A model generated the notes under the pieces. It was given only the letters and a program-made list of their open reading frames with translations. It made no database searches and was not told the origin of the DNA. This document shows, in pieces, positions 24,399 through 35,921 of a stretch of 64,000 nucleotides of DNA. Position 1 is the stretch's first letter. Each line of letters begins with the position of its first letter. Source of the stretch: Sthenelais limicola (lineage: Eukaryota > Annelida > Polychaeta > Phyllodocida > Sigalionidae); assembly GCA_942159475.1 (NCBI GenBank), contig OW804102.1, positions 26,046,873 through 26,110,872 on the forward strand, written 5' to 3'. Both the position numbers and the translations under genes were made by a program.

Positions 24399-24818
24399 GC
24401 TGTGATTCCACTGGCTCGCTCTTTTGGTCTGCTCATGGACCGCTCTTATTTTCCGAGCACATAACAAGCGAAGTTAGAGCAAAACCAGAGCCGTCTAATA
24501 GAATTGGTTACTGCGCTTTCTATACACTCTTAAAAACTGCTATTTGCGCTTCTTTAGAAGAGCACAGGATGTTGCGCTAATATCTGACGTGTTTGATTTG
24601 AGTGCAACTACACGGCGCTCTTTCTACGTCTTTTAGTAGCGGTCTAAGAGCACAATGAGAGCGGACCAAGTGATTTACCATTGATTTCATAAGGAAACAA
24701 GCGCACCAGTAGAATCGCTCTGCGCTTGTATTGCACTAAAAAATAAAAGTGGACATAGAGCGAATGAAAATTACACTATAAAGAAGCGAGGCAAGAGCGA
24801 GCCATGAGCGCAGATACA
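24399..24818 (+). mobile_element. repeat family D
   Basis: GCTGTGATTCCACTGGCTCG to GAGCCATGAGCGCAGATACA, rich in GCGCT/AGCGC words. Its end matches, inverted, the start of the copy at 26813. Confidence 0.6.
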
Positions 24819-25402
24819 AGCCCTGATACAAGCCCTGTCCCCCATGTTCCCTATTCCGACATACTGTTATTCATTGATTAATTGAGCAATTTCTTGTATT
24901 TCAGGGAGGAATAGTAATCTCCACCTTGCAGAAGACGGACAACAATATCAAAGACCATCTTCCAAATTTTCCCCATATTTTCCTGTATCAAAATCCCACC
25001 ATTCACCAAGTTATAGAAAGTACCCATGCTTCTCTCCCTTCTTCATTGACTCCCTGTTTTATCTGGAAATGTAAAATAAAATTGGCTCCTCAAATCTGGG
25101 TAAAAAATCAAGCCCTGGTGGGGCGGAGGTGAACTAGGGCTTATATCTGCCCCCGCATCTATGGCAAATAGTCGAGAAGTGAAGGCTTCTATTTTTGTTG
25201 TTCCCTGAAATATTTGTATAACCTTTTCTGTGTGTATAAACCTGCCTCTGAGACATACCTCCTCCCTGTCCTTTCACATGGCAGCATATTTATACCTGTA
25301 CTCGAGGATGGAAGTTATGTTGATATTTGCTTATTATTTAATGGTCTGCTTATTGGGGCTATTATTGGAGTTATGCATTGGTTACTCAGAACCTCCCTTT
25401 TG

Positions 25403-25474
25403 CAGTCTAGGCCCAAAGATGAGAGTCGCTTCAAACGCAGGGAAGGCCTCTCACCTCAAACCGCAATACTTTAA
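25403..25474 (-). mobile_element. MITE family B (B2), truncated
   Basis: CAGTCTAGGCCCAAAGATGA to CTCAAACCGCAATACT only. Confidence 0.75.
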
Positions 25475-25891
25475 CCAGTCCGTTATAACTTTATAAAGTA
25501 CTGGAATACATATTTTGGCGGGGGATTAATTAGAAATACAGTAAACTCATAATTTGGAATTGATAGGTTGGAATTTAGTGAATAAAAGGGAATACATATT
25601 TCTTTTTTTTTCTCCTTTTGAGGAAGACGTATTTTAGTTGCAGAGCACTGGCCTCGAACAGCTGCTTTGTGCCAATATGCCATTTCGCCTCCCAATAAAA
25701 AATATCATAGAATATGGAGAAAAGGTCCCTTAATCAGGAAGGCACTTTAAAATCAGTCAGTGTAATCGTATTGTATGTTTGACCATATGAGAAACGGGGA
25801 TTCGCCCTGCTCGGCCTACAGAGATCAAGGAGTGGAATGACCTTACGATTGAACCTTCCTCCCACCCCTTTATGCTAACAGATGGACTCAC

Positions 25892-25927
25892 CTGACCCAT
25901 GACCCCAGTGGTCATGGGTGATGCCCC
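25892..25927 (-). CDS. candidate 36-nt microexon
   Basis: On the minus strand the acceptor TCCTTTACCGACAG is followed by 36 bases and then the donor CAG|GTGAGTCC. In phase 0 it encodes GASPMTTGVMGQ; phase 1 is also open, phase 2 has a stop. The length is a multiple of three, as expected for a cassette microexon. It sits in a GC-richer patch between a G-run (25957) and an A-family element (25983), and is not itself part of a recognised repeat. Both splice sites are good, but so short an exon cannot be proved from sequence. The internal near-palindrome TGACCACTGGGGTCA is an alternative reason for the composition. Confidence 0.3.
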
Positions 25928-25982
25928 CTGTCGGTAAAGGATTGTAGCAGCTAAGGAGGAGGGGGGGGGGGACATTGTTGGT

Positions 25983-26240
25983 AATGGGTTAGATCTTCAG
26001 AAAATGTACAATTGGAAGATCTACACATTTAGACAATTCTGCTAAGTTAGACTGAAAAATGGTCAGTACTAGGTATACTGGTATCTGAATAATCAATATA
26101 TTTGATATTGCCTTGATTAAAAAAGATCTGTTTGTTTATGATGAACTGCATTTTGAACCCCACTTTTGCCTTAAATTTGGATTTTTTGAGAGGATTGGTG
26201 AGGGCAAATTGTACATTTTCTGGCGACTTCACCCCAATAT
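25983..26240 (-). mobile_element. MITE family A (A2), full
   Basis: TGGGTTAGATCTTCAGAAAA and CTGGCGACTTCACCCC ends. Confidence 0.85.
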
Positions 26241-26616
26241 TACTCGAATTTCTGCAGATGAATCTAGAAGTAAAGTATGCTGATATATTTTCTGTAATTC
26301 TTCCAAATTTAGGCGATAATTGAAATATATTATATATCGGGGTACACTTTTCAAGGTCTTTACGCAAAATTCAACATCTTTCAAGGCCTTGAAACTTGAA
26401 AAAATAGAATTTCCAGGTCCTTACACATGGTGAAACCCCCTGACTGATCAATGATGGGGGACCTAGCTAATTTCCCACCCATCCTCAAAGCTTCAGATCA
26501 GGAGTAAAGAGGATTGAACAGTGAGGTCTCTAAGAATAGACCTCGGGATCAAGTGAAGGTCTTTGTAGCTTCCACTCATCCATCAGTGTGTAATATCAGA
26601 GACTAGTTGAGCTGAG

Positions 26617-26664
26617 GGTGGGGCGGGGGGGGGGGGGGGGGGGAGGGGAGGGGGAGGGGGAGGC
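26617..26664 (+). repeat. G-tract with quadruplex potential
   Basis: GGGGCG then about 20 G, then GGGGA units. Directly precedes the 46-bp A-derived repeat. Confidence 0.9.
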
Positions 26665-26670
26665 AATTGT

Positions 26671-26812
26671 ACAATGTACAATTGGCCTTCAAGACAAAAA
26701 TGATCTTCAAAAATAGAAAATGTACAATTGGCCTTCAAGACGAAAATGATCTTCAAAAATAGAAAATGTACAATTGGCCTTCAAGACAAAAATGAGGTCC
26801 AAAAACAGTTTA
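26671..26812 (+). repeat. 46-bp tandem repeat made from A-element sequence
   Basis: Three units start at TGTACAATTGGCCTTCAAGA (26675, 26721, 26767), each continuing into GACAAAAATGATCTTCAAAA. The unit joins the TIR and body of family A. Confidence 0.85.
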
Positions 26813-27070
26813 AAGCTGCAACTCCACTGGACTGCTGGTATCTGTGCTCATGGTTCGCTGTTACATCATGCACATCTGCTCAAATCAAACACGTCAAATT
26901 TTAGCCCAACGTCCTATGGGCCCCCAAATTGCAAACATCAAATTTTAAGAGTGGATAGAAAGCACATTAAGCAATTCCATTGGACTGCTATTTTCTTCCT
27001 GCTTATGCGCTCTTGCAAAATAACAGAGCGAACCATTAGCTACATAAAGAGCGGCCCAATGGAATCACAG
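26813..27070 (-). mobile_element. repeat family D, second copy
   Basis: AGCTGCAACTCCACTGGACT to GCGGCCCAATGGAATCACAG; GGTATCTGTGCTCATGGTTC corresponds to the inverted end of the first copy. Directly abuts the 46-bp tandem repeat. Confidence 0.6.
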
Positions 27071-27394
27071 TTTTACATTACCACATACTTTAAGAATCAG
27101 TGCATCACTAGATCTACCCAGATATACATTGTATGTTTCACTTTTAAGCCACTAACTTGTCCAACTTTCCAATCCTATGTTAATTCTCACATCACAAGTT
27201 TTAGTTTGCATTGGGTTGAATGGAACTCCCATTGAATTCTATATTATTTCTCACATCCCAATTTTTTGTTTGTATGGATCACTATTTTTTTTAGGGCATT
27301 GGGGCATATGGGGAATAGTGCATAGCCTATGTTGGTCTAATAGCCTTCCCAGCCCTGGACTAGCCAAACATTTCTAAAATTATTTATGAGACAT

Positions 27395-27473
27395 TTATCA
27401 GTAGAGAATTCACTAAATAATAATTTTATGCGTGGAGCTGGCGATTGTACATTTTCTACAGTCTGACCCATAC
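27395..27473 (+). mobile_element. MITE family A, truncated right end
   Basis: Keeps only GAATTCACTAAATAA...GCTGGCGATTGTACATTTTC and GTCTGACCCATA. Confidence 0.65.
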
Positions 27474-27608
27474 ATGTACAAACAGGGGGGATAGGAGGAG
27501 GGCCAGAGGTGGGCTCAGGAATTCCTAAATAGGGTCTCATAGGAGGGTTAAGGTAATTATGGGTTGAACTATGAATATCAAACACAATCAATGCCATTAG
27601 CAACTACC

Positions 27609-27812
27609 CACTCTAGGTCCAAACCCTCCGATCAGATAAGAATGGTATGTCAGCCTACTGCGTTAATTAGTTTCCTGGCCCAGGACTTGGCGTTTTAATG
27701 GGAATATAATGACATTGTGCTGTCTTAATGGAATTATAATGGCACTTTGCGGTCTGAGGCGAGAGGCTTTCCCTTCGTTTGAAGGGACTCTCTCATGTTT
27801 GGGCCTAGACTG
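27609..27812 (+). mobile_element. MITE family B (B2), full, TSD TACC
   Basis: CACTCTAGGTCCAAACC to GGGCCTAGACTG, flanked by TACC at 27605 and 27813. Confidence 0.92.
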
Positions 27813-27814
27813 TA

Positions 27815-29570
27815 CCGCTTAGACTGTCCACACGACTGCTCCTTTATCAGCTTATAATTAGGAACTGAATTTCAAATAACAGGGTCTCTGTGTTTCTGAT
27901 CCCAAGAAATTTTCCGGGCCCATTTCAGTAATTTGTCCAGGACCTTAATGACAGGGGCTGTAGTTATTGTTGTACATAATAATACTTTCACTACGAAGTG
28001 TTACCAAACTATCAGCTCAAATGTGATAGAATGTAGCCTTCATAAATGTATCAACATTTGTTATGTTTCTGGTTATAGCTTTTGAGCGTATATGTTTTAG
28101 ATCAATGATCTTTGAGAAGATTGATTGTGTTTAATTTCCCATTGTATTTATGACAATTTTTTAACAATTGTCAGTGTTTATTGTTAATAATTGCAACACC
28201 GAAATTCTACTCAGCTAAGAAATACTCTTCTGTTTCTGTTCTCTTTTCCATCTATAGACCGAGCCTCTTTACAAGAAATGCTCTTTAAAGAAAGATCTCA
28301 AGTAGATAAATATCCTCTTTTAGGCTCTTAAAATATTTGCAGTGGAAAGAGGATTGTCCGTCTACTGTTGCTAATCTATCTCTCAGCCCATCATGTAGGC
28401 GGGGAATGGCCTTCCCCCTCTAACACTACCAATATTTGTTAGTCAGGAGCAGTAGATCTAAGACCTTAAAAACCCTTCAATATAGTCATTTGTGATGTGT
28501 TATAGGAAAATTAGTCACAAGTCGCAAAATTGATATTTTTCAATGTGTTTTATTCACAAGATCTCTTTGTAGGAATGTTCTCATCTTTGGAGTATGTACT
28601 GTGTGAAGGCGCATGAATGCATTTACCAAATATCAAGACTGTGTATTAAGTATATCCTTGCATTTCCAAGGTCATCTTATAGAGTATATTTGGCTACTTT
28701 ACTTGTAATGATCCAACCAGAAATATTGAATAAAAATAAAAATAAATAAAAACATCAAATTTAAAATATAGAAATAGTATTAAATGTCCTAATGTTTACG
28801 ATCATTGAAATCCGTATCATCTTTTCAAATATGATGGTATCTCAAAATTTATCTTTTTGCGACTTGTGACTCGTTTCCCTGAAACTCATCACATTTTGTT
28901 TGAAGGACCAAATCATCAAACATAGGGCTTGAAATCTGTTACGTGGCCTTGAAATTTTCGAATATTCCCAAGTTTCTTACTTTCCCTCGGTTTGGAGAGA
29001 CTCTCTCAGCTCTGGGCTCAGAATGAATTCGCCAGAGAAATCACACAAAGCTGCCACATTTGTTTCTGCCAGTCCTACACTAGCGACACTTGGTGGCCAT
29101 ATATCCAACTATTTTCAGATTCTTCAATAATTAGTTTGGCGAACTCTTACTGCAAGAATCCCGAGTCGAGCCAGAAGTTCAAGTACTTATTTGAACCACA
29201 ATAATCTCACCAAAGTTAATTTGGGAATATTATGGCCACATTTCGTAGAAAAGATACACATCTCCTTTGTTCGTCACAATGTCTTTCTAAACTGTGAATA
29301 TATTTTCACTCGGTCCTGCTCATAAATTATAAGTTTGGACAGGCAATAAATCTAAAGCTAGTCTGACCTCTCATCAATAAAATAAACTTTGAGACTAATT
29401 TTACACCTACCACCAGATAAGACTGTGGGAGGTTTTAAGGTGTATAATCATAGCATAGAAGTAAGTGTGGGCCTAGTTCTGTGATCATACCATCTGAGTA
29501 TAAGGGTTAATGGAGGGTAGACTTGCAAGTCTTTTAACCTTCTCGAAGAACAATCATTTTAAAAAATAAA
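27815..29570. other. no recognised feature apart from a B fragment at 28981
   Basis: AT-rich; no convincing exon or regulatory motif. 19210-20130 is similar; it contains a few CCAGGCCTTGAA-type phrases that may be an old repeat (also near 26350). Confidence 0.5.
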
Positions 29571-29572
29571 TT

Positions 29573-29762
29573 CATTCTGGGATCAGAGCCTCTCAGATCA
29601 GATAAGAAAAGTGTGTCAATGGTTGGACACCTACTGCGCTAATGGCTTTCCTGACTCTGGAGTAGGCGCCCTAATGAGATACTAATGGTATTTTGGGGTT
29701 TGGATCGAGAGGCTTTCCCCCCAGTTTGGAGGGACTCTCTAGACTCTCGAGCCTAGTTGACT
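29573..29762 (+). mobile_element. MITE family B (B1)
   Basis: CTGGGATCAGAGCCTCTCAG to CTCGAGCCTAGTTGACTG. Confidence 0.82.
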
Positions 29763-29908
29763 GGAACGATGACGAGGAAATATCCAATTTATCCTGTCTT
29801 TAAATTAATTCATAATTCTTGTCTAAATTTAATATATCTGCATTTCAGTTGTACATAACAGCCATACCCTTTTATATATTTAACTAAAACAACTGCCTAG
29901 TAGTGGGA

Positions 29909-30220
29909 TTTTCCTCAGTTTGGAGGGACTCTCTCAGCTCCGAGCTTAGAATGAATGAGTACTTTAGGAAGTATTTGGATTTGGCGTCCCAATGGGAATC
30001 TAATGGTATTTTGAGGTTTGTAGCGAGAGGCTTTCCCTCAGTTTGGAGGGACTCTCTCAGCTCCGAGCTTAGAATGAGTGCTTTAGGAAGTATTTGGATT
30101 TGGCGTCCTAATTGGATTCTAATGGTATTTTGAGGTTTGGAGCGAGAGGCTTTCCCTCAGTTTGGAGGGACTCTCTCAGCTCCGAGCTTAGAATGAATGA
30201 GTACTTTAGGAAGTATTTGT
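29909..30220 (+). repeat. tandem array derived from the B right end
   Basis: The right-end block CCTCAGTTTGGAGGGACTCT plus about 70 bases ending AGGAAGTATTTGGATTTGGC repeats 2.6 times (CTCAG at 29914, 30037, 30156; periods 123 and 119). A lone relative of the block sits at 28981-29024. Confidence 0.85.
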
Positions 30221-30240
30221 TGATTTGTCTGTGACTGCAG

Positions 30241-30283
30241 CTTTAAAAGTAGCCTAATTACACAGCAGCAGACCAGACTACCT
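30241..30283 (+). CDS. weak candidate exon (FKSSLITQQQTRLP)
   Basis: The acceptor GATTTGTCTGTGACTGCAG and the donor CCT|GTAAGTGT enclose 43 bases, open only in the frame that enters in phase 2 (FKSSLITQQQTRLP). It directly follows the B-derived tandem array. Good splice sites, very short frame. Confidence 0.17.
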
Positions 30284-31065
30284 GTAAGTGTCTAGGTAGG
30301 TAGAGGTGTGAACTGCCCATAGTCAGGGTGATGGGGTCACCAGTGGTCATTACCAGTGGACAATGGTCACTCTAACGGTCAGCCAGGTGCAGGAATGTCC
30401 AGCTGCGTATAGATTAGCCCTTTATAAACACAAACGTAGAGTCTATAGAGAAATGTGGAGTGAATATAAAGTGGATTTGTTGGATTGATATATCATAAGT
30501 AGAAGGCTTTTCCCCTAAATCTAGTCGATTTTCTATCTAAACACTTTGAATGTTGATCCATAAAATGTCTAATTATCAACCACACACAACAACACCAAAA
30601 TCTGCTGGCAAATTTAAAGTCTAAAATCAAAAGAAACTAGGATATATATATTGAAATCAAATAAAACGCCAAAAAAATAATGTAAAATAGTAAATTATCA
30701 GTAAACTCTTTACACATTGTGTCCAGCAACCAAATAATATATACTGATCAATTAAAATATGCGTAGGGTATCTCCTACCATTTGGTTCAATAAAACAACC
30801 AAAATTCCACCTTTCAGATTACTTACTTGTGTGTTTCTCCTACCTTTAGAATCGTTATACTAATTTCATTAAAGGTGGCAAACTGCAACATACATTTAGC
30901 TTCTCACATTTCCAATTATACTAGTATTATCAATCATTTTGAAGCTTGGCTGTCTCAGCCCCGCCCATAGATACACATTTAATTACCTTAGATACCATTA
31001 GGCTTTAAAAGAACTCACGTATAAATTATATTATCGCTCATATAATATCACACATCCAGGTGATC

Positions 31066-31256
31066 CACTCATAAATCCTTCAATATTTTGGTGGGTTTTT
31101 AAAAAAAAAAATTAAAAAAAACTTTAAAAAAAACAACTCATCGGTTTGTAATTATGAAAACTCATGAATCCTTTAATATTTTGCTGGGTTTTTTTTAAAA
31201 AAAAATAAAGAAATAGATAGTTTCCCACAAAGCTCATCGGTTTGTCATTATGAAAA
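31066..31256 (+). repeat. about 95-bp direct repeat, two units
   Basis: ACTCATAAATCCTTCAATAT / CTCATGAATCCTTTAATATT to CTCATCGGTTTGTNATTATG, with A-runs inside. Confidence 0.8.
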
Positions 31257-31511
31257 GTTTAATTGCCAGAGAATGGCAACATAAGATATACTTCACTCCA
31301 TTCAAGAGCCTGTCAGCGTACAGTGGAGGGATTCATCAGTGCTCTATAGATCTGACAGCTTACAACAGGTCAGGCAGAAAAGATTAATTAAGAGAAAGCA
31401 TTAAATAAAGACATCAAGGAGTACGCTTTACTTTCAGTTATAATACTTTATAGGTCGCTGACATAGAATGTGGCTGCAAAATATATGAATTTTGAAGAGT
31501 TTTAATAATTC

Positions 31512-31680
31512 CAGTCTATGGCCAGAGCCTCTCAGATCAGATAAGAATGGTATGGCAGTGTTTGGAGTACTGCGCTAATGGCTTTCCCGGACCTAAGTAG
31601 GCGTCCTACTGGGATTATAATGGCATTTTCCGGGTTGAAGCGAGAGGCTCTTCCTCAGATTGGAGGGACTCTCAACCTAA
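31512..31680 (+). mobile_element. MITE family B (B1), right end lost
   Basis: CAGTCTATGGCCAGAGCC to GGAGGGACTCTCAACCTA. Confidence 0.8.
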
Positions 31681-31703
31681 GTTTTCTACTTTATTTCTCT
31701 TTT

Positions 31704-31724
31704 TTAAAAAAAAAAAAAAAAAAA
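31704..31724 (+). repeat. poly(A)
   Basis: T6 followed by about 19 A. Confidence 0.9.
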
Positions 31725-32175
31725 GAATCAGGAGACCATTTAGTATTTCTATAGCAGAAATGTCTAATTTTCAAACAATTATACCAAAATATTTTAAATG
31801 ATTGGATTGCCCGATTTCAGTCATACAGCTGAATGGCATCTTACATCCTTGTATGAAATAAAAAAAGTCCTGATTGTGGGCCCCAATGTGATGGATACGT
31901 CTATATCATCACGATGATAAATGACCAGAGTTTGGGAAGTTTTGTTGCATAAAAACATGAAACATGTGACTATGTTAGAGCGCATATGGTGGGAAGGTGA
32001 GTGGTGGGGAATTAGCTGGAGGGAGAATAGAAGGAGGCTATTAATTACACCACTGAGGGACATACATTAACTCTGTACTTACACCCGAGGCTGAGAATAG
32101 GGAGTGCATTACTTACGTCTCTCTTTCTCTCATATTCACTTTCTTTAACAGTACTCTCTCTCTCACACAATTATC

Positions 32176-32268
32176 TACACTCTATACGCGTCTTGTAGAC
32201 AGCGGCTTCCCATAGGGTTAGCCGTTGCGAGCTTTGATGTTTACTGCCTACAGGACGTGTATAGTGTA
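32176..32268. mobile_element. E2 palindromic MITE, second copy
   Basis: TACACTCTATACGCGTCTTG and CAGGACGTGTATAGTGTA arms; the centre (CAGCGG, GTTTACTG) matches the copy at 4678. Its right end is fused to a truncated B element. Confidence 0.8.
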
Positions 32269-32402
32269 GGCCCAAACCCTCAGATCAGTGATTGGACGCC
32301 TACTTCGCTAATCGGTTTCCCGGCCTAGGACCAGGCGTTCTAATCGGCTTATAATGATATTTTGCGGTCTTAATGGAATTATAATGGCACTTACACGGTT
32401 AT
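32266..32402 (+). mobile_element. MITE family B (B2), truncated, fused to E2
   Basis: TAGGCCCAAACCCTCAGATC to AATGGCACTTACACGG; its first bases overlap the end of the E2 palindrome. Confidence 0.75.
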
Positions 32403-32564
32403 GTAATTGAGATAGGTTTGCTTGCGGAACCTCCCTAATCTATATTCCTTTTGCCCTATCTTCTTAATCTCATACATACATTTTCGTTTTTTCCCTTTTC
32501 CTCATTGCATTTGCCTTGCTATTCTCGTGTTAAATTTCATCATCAGTCTCTGTCTCCCTGTCCT

Positions 32565-32915
32565 GGGTATGACCATAAAGTGCCTTTCTGTCTCTTTTTC
32601 TCTCTCTCTACTTCTCTATCTCTATTTCCTGGGTATGATCATAAACTGCCTCCCTCTCAGCTCTCCCGCCCTTGATATAACCTTTCAATGTGTTGATAAG
32701 GGCGTAAAGCAACCAATCTCACTCACTCACTCACCCAAAATGGGTATGACCATAAAGTGCCTTTCTGTCTCTTGTCTCTCTCTCCCTTCTTCTCTATCTC
32801 TATTTCCTGGGTATGATCATAAACTGCCCCCCTCTCTCTCTCTCCCGCCCTTGATATAACCTTCAATGTGTTGATAAGGGCGTAAAGCAACCAATCTCAC
32901 TCACTCACTCCCCCC
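32565..32915 (+). repeat. two tandem E1 modules (177-bp period)
   Basis: GGGTATGACCATAAAGTGCC starts at 32565 and 32742. Each unit holds a CT tract, GGGTATGATCATAAACTGCC, GCCCTTGATATAACC, and GATAAGGGCGTAAAGCAACC then (CACT)n. Any frame across it is repeat-derived. Confidence 0.88.
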
Positions 32916-33757
32916 CCCCTCCTACAAACCTCTGCCACATCCTCCTACCCTAAGGTCATGAAGTCACTTATAATCTCATTGCCTCCCAGCACACCTAGGT
33001 GTCACCACTGTCTATGAGACAAGGGACATAAAGTGTGCAGTGCTGACACTACCTTTGTCTACATTACCTTCTCCCGCTTGTATACCGCCTAACACTCCCT
33101 ACCCCCCTCTAACCTTTAATTGCTTTGTATCTTCAGGGGGTCTTCTTTCATCCACTCCATGGGAGAATGACATCAAATGTGATTCATGGTTATTTATTCA
33201 TATTTTTTTAAATACTTAATTTGTGTTTCATTTGTTCTTAGAGTAATATATTACTCTAAGATTTGTTCTATGGATGTTTTTCTATGAAACATTTTTTTTA
33301 AAACTTTTCAATGAAACTAGACTATCCTTAGAGGAATTTCCATATTATTAGTCTAAGGACTTCCCAAGCTCAACTGGGACTATATAAAGGTGTGTTCAGT
33401 CTAGCCTCAATATCCTTCTCGTTATAAGTGAACTAAGCGCTGTAAATACCACGGATAACTATAATCTATATCATTTTGTATTATGTATTATGCTAAATTG
33501 AATTTACATTTCATTACCATATGGAATTGGACGTAATCCTAAAAAAAACCTGACCGGAAAAAAATATCTTTATAACTTGTATATTCCCTTTAAAGCAGGT
33601 TTTAGAATCTTAGACTTAGCTGTTATTAGCAGTAAAATTAAGATTTTTCATTGCAACTCGATTTTCCAACGCTAATTACCTGTACTTTTACAGCTGGACT
33701 GAAAATTTGCTTGAATGAGAAAGAAGTGAGTCCATGGTTGTATATAATTAGATCTTC

Positions 33758-33922
33758 CAGTCTAGGCTTGAACGAGTCTCTCCAAACTGCATGAGGGAAA
33801 GCCTGACGCTCCAAACAACAAATTGCCATTATAATCATTAGGACACCTACTCCAGGGTCGGGAAAGCAATTACCGCAGTAGTCGTCCCATCACTGATATT
33901 TCACTCTTATCGGAGCTGATGC
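33758..33922 (-). mobile_element. MITE family B (B1), diverged
   Basis: CAGTCTAGGCTTGAACGAGT to CTCTTATCGGAGCTGATG. Confidence 0.78.
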
Positions 33923-34587
33923 TCTAATTAAATGCTCTTCAGAATTTTGATGTATTTCTAATTGCAATAGCTCCAACACAGAAGGAAAATTTCACATAAT
34001 ATTCCCCAAACAGCCGCTTTTACAAAAACATTACTTCGCAAGCAGGCTGAGCTAGCAGGCAGGTTCTATTTGAAGTCCCCTGGGAGGGTTTATGGACATA
34101 GTTTCAGGGAAACTCAAAGGTATTTGACCCGTCGTCAGCAGCATATGGTTTGCTGTAAATATTGCTGCTTTTTACGATATTACCAGGTACTAATTCTCTT
34201 AGAACACATTCTCAGGGACACACTCCCTACCACAGACATACCTCTTCCTTCAGCGACACCAGGCGACAAAAACATTCAGGATGAGGCCGCCAAACGGGTA
34301 CATTTGGACTGGATTTTTCCCTCCCAAACATAGCTTCCAAACACATTTTGCATTTGATACATATGTATATGTTCGCAGTTGTGGTGGGAGAAAAATAACA
34401 TTTAATTCAAATATTCAGCCGAGAATTGGCCAAATAAAGACTAAATATTTTGGGGTTTTTTTTTCCAGATTTGAACTGATTCCATCCCAGCATGTGTATG
34501 TCACGCGCAGTTTTAAACTTTCTATACCTTTTTTTATGATATTAAAATGATCATCATCAATTTGGAGAACCGTTTCGAAAGCTAACT

Positions 34588-34731
34588 TAAGCCTAGGCTT
34601 AGAACCTATCAGATGAGTTAAGATCGGAATGATAATTGCTTTCCTGGCCCTGAAGTAGGCCCACAACTATCGTTCTGATGGGATTTTCCTGAGTTTGGGG
34701 GATCTGAAGGTTTCTTGAGCCTAGTAGACTG
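34588..34731 (+). mobile_element. MITE family B (B3)
   Basis: AAGCCTAGGCTTAGAACC to CTTGAGCCTAGTAGACT. Confidence 0.8.
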
Positions 34732-35296
34732 AACTCGTTAATTTTAACATTATCTGGATTTCTTATCTTAAGTATATATTGCCACACTAATTTTTTTAAT
34801 TCTTAATCTTAACAAGAAGAAAAAACGCAAAAAAGAAAAAAAAAGAAGATACATTTAGAAGCATACCTTTATATTGTACATTTTTCGGTGTACCGACCCA
34901 GAGAGGAATAGTTAGTACAGGACGATTTTCCCTTTCTTTTTCTTTTTTTTAATAATCAAAAGCACATTGCCTGTGGCCACATCAAATGAGCGATGTCAAC
35001 ACAACTCATAGTACGTTTACTTATAAAACAACAGACAGCTTGATGGCGGACTAGGTTTTGATGGTGAGACGAAAGACTTGTGAATGCATACATTTTTATT
35101 CATTACTCTTTTTTTTTTAGGAATGAATGAATATATGAGGTACTTTCATGGCTAACATTTCCTCAGACGTTTCTCATACTCAGACACTGGTCGTGGATGG
35201 ACTTGAACCTCAAAAAAAATTGAACCTCAGAGTCGTGACGATGAAATTACATGGCTGAAGCTAGTACACGTGTCAGTCCTAAGTCAATGATATTAT

Positions 35297-35498
35297 CAAA
35301 CTAGGCCCAAAGTTGAGAGTCCCTTCAAACGAAGGAAAAGCCTCTCACCTCAAACAGCAAAGTGCCATTATAATTCCATTAAAACGGCAAAATGTCATTT
35401 TATTCCCCTTAAAACGTCGGTTTCTAGGCCAGGAAACCGATTAGCAAAGAAGGCTGACATGCCATTCCTATCTGATCTGAGGGTTTGGACCTAGAGTG
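35297..35498 (-). mobile_element. MITE family B (B2), full, TSD TTAT
   Basis: CAAACTAGGCCCAAAG to TTGGACCTAGAGTG, flanked by TTAT at 35293 and 35499. Confidence 0.92.
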
Positions 35499-35921
35499 TT
35501 ATTATTTTTTTCTAATATTTTATTTATTATGAAAATACAAACAGTAGCACGCTCATAAATTTGACGTTTTTTGTGCCCAAAATAAAAATAAATTAAAGAT
35601 TTTTTTTAAAAAAATGTATGTTAAACAAAATAGGATTTCATTAGCATTTCAATTATCAAAACAATAAAAAAAACCCACTTATTTTCAACTTCATAATTTA
35701 TCTAAACTAATTTCTTTTTATTCAATCAACATTTCAACCAACGAAAGCTAATATTAATTATCCTGCATAATGATGAATGACTTGTATGATTTATTACTTC
35801 TCAAATTGACAAAACCACCTCAATTATCCAATAAACAGCAAGGCAAGCAGAAAGTGTTTCAGCTTTCTTATTCACGGATCCCACCTCTAGATAACTCACA
35901 TCAGCCATGTGGTTAGCAGGT

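Noticed and set aside
25757..25975. 72-codon minus-strand frame
   Set aside because: It reads through the donor GTGAGT and covers a low-complexity patch; only the 36-nt inner part is kept as a candidate microexon.
26774..27235. 153-codon plus-strand frame
   Set aside because: It begins in the A-derived tandem repeat and runs through the D element; no splice support or domain.
33091..33140. Strong plus-strand acceptor (AATTGCTTTGTATCTTCAG)
   Set aside because: All three following frames are short and there is no donor; probably a chance pyrimidine run.
34070..34550. Overlapping plus-strand frames of 87 and 89 codons, one with a good acceptor (CCTCTTCCTTCAG)
   Set aside because: Two different frames are equally open, neither has a good donor or recognisable domain; left as chance, though the acceptor at 34254 is notable.
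35180..35275. tRNA- or SINE-like box B (GGTTCAAGTCC on the minus strand)
   Set aside because: GAGGTTCAA is duplicated around an A-run and no clover-leaf with acceptor stem and anticodon arm could be drawn; GGTTCAAATATCC near 53330 fails for the same reason.
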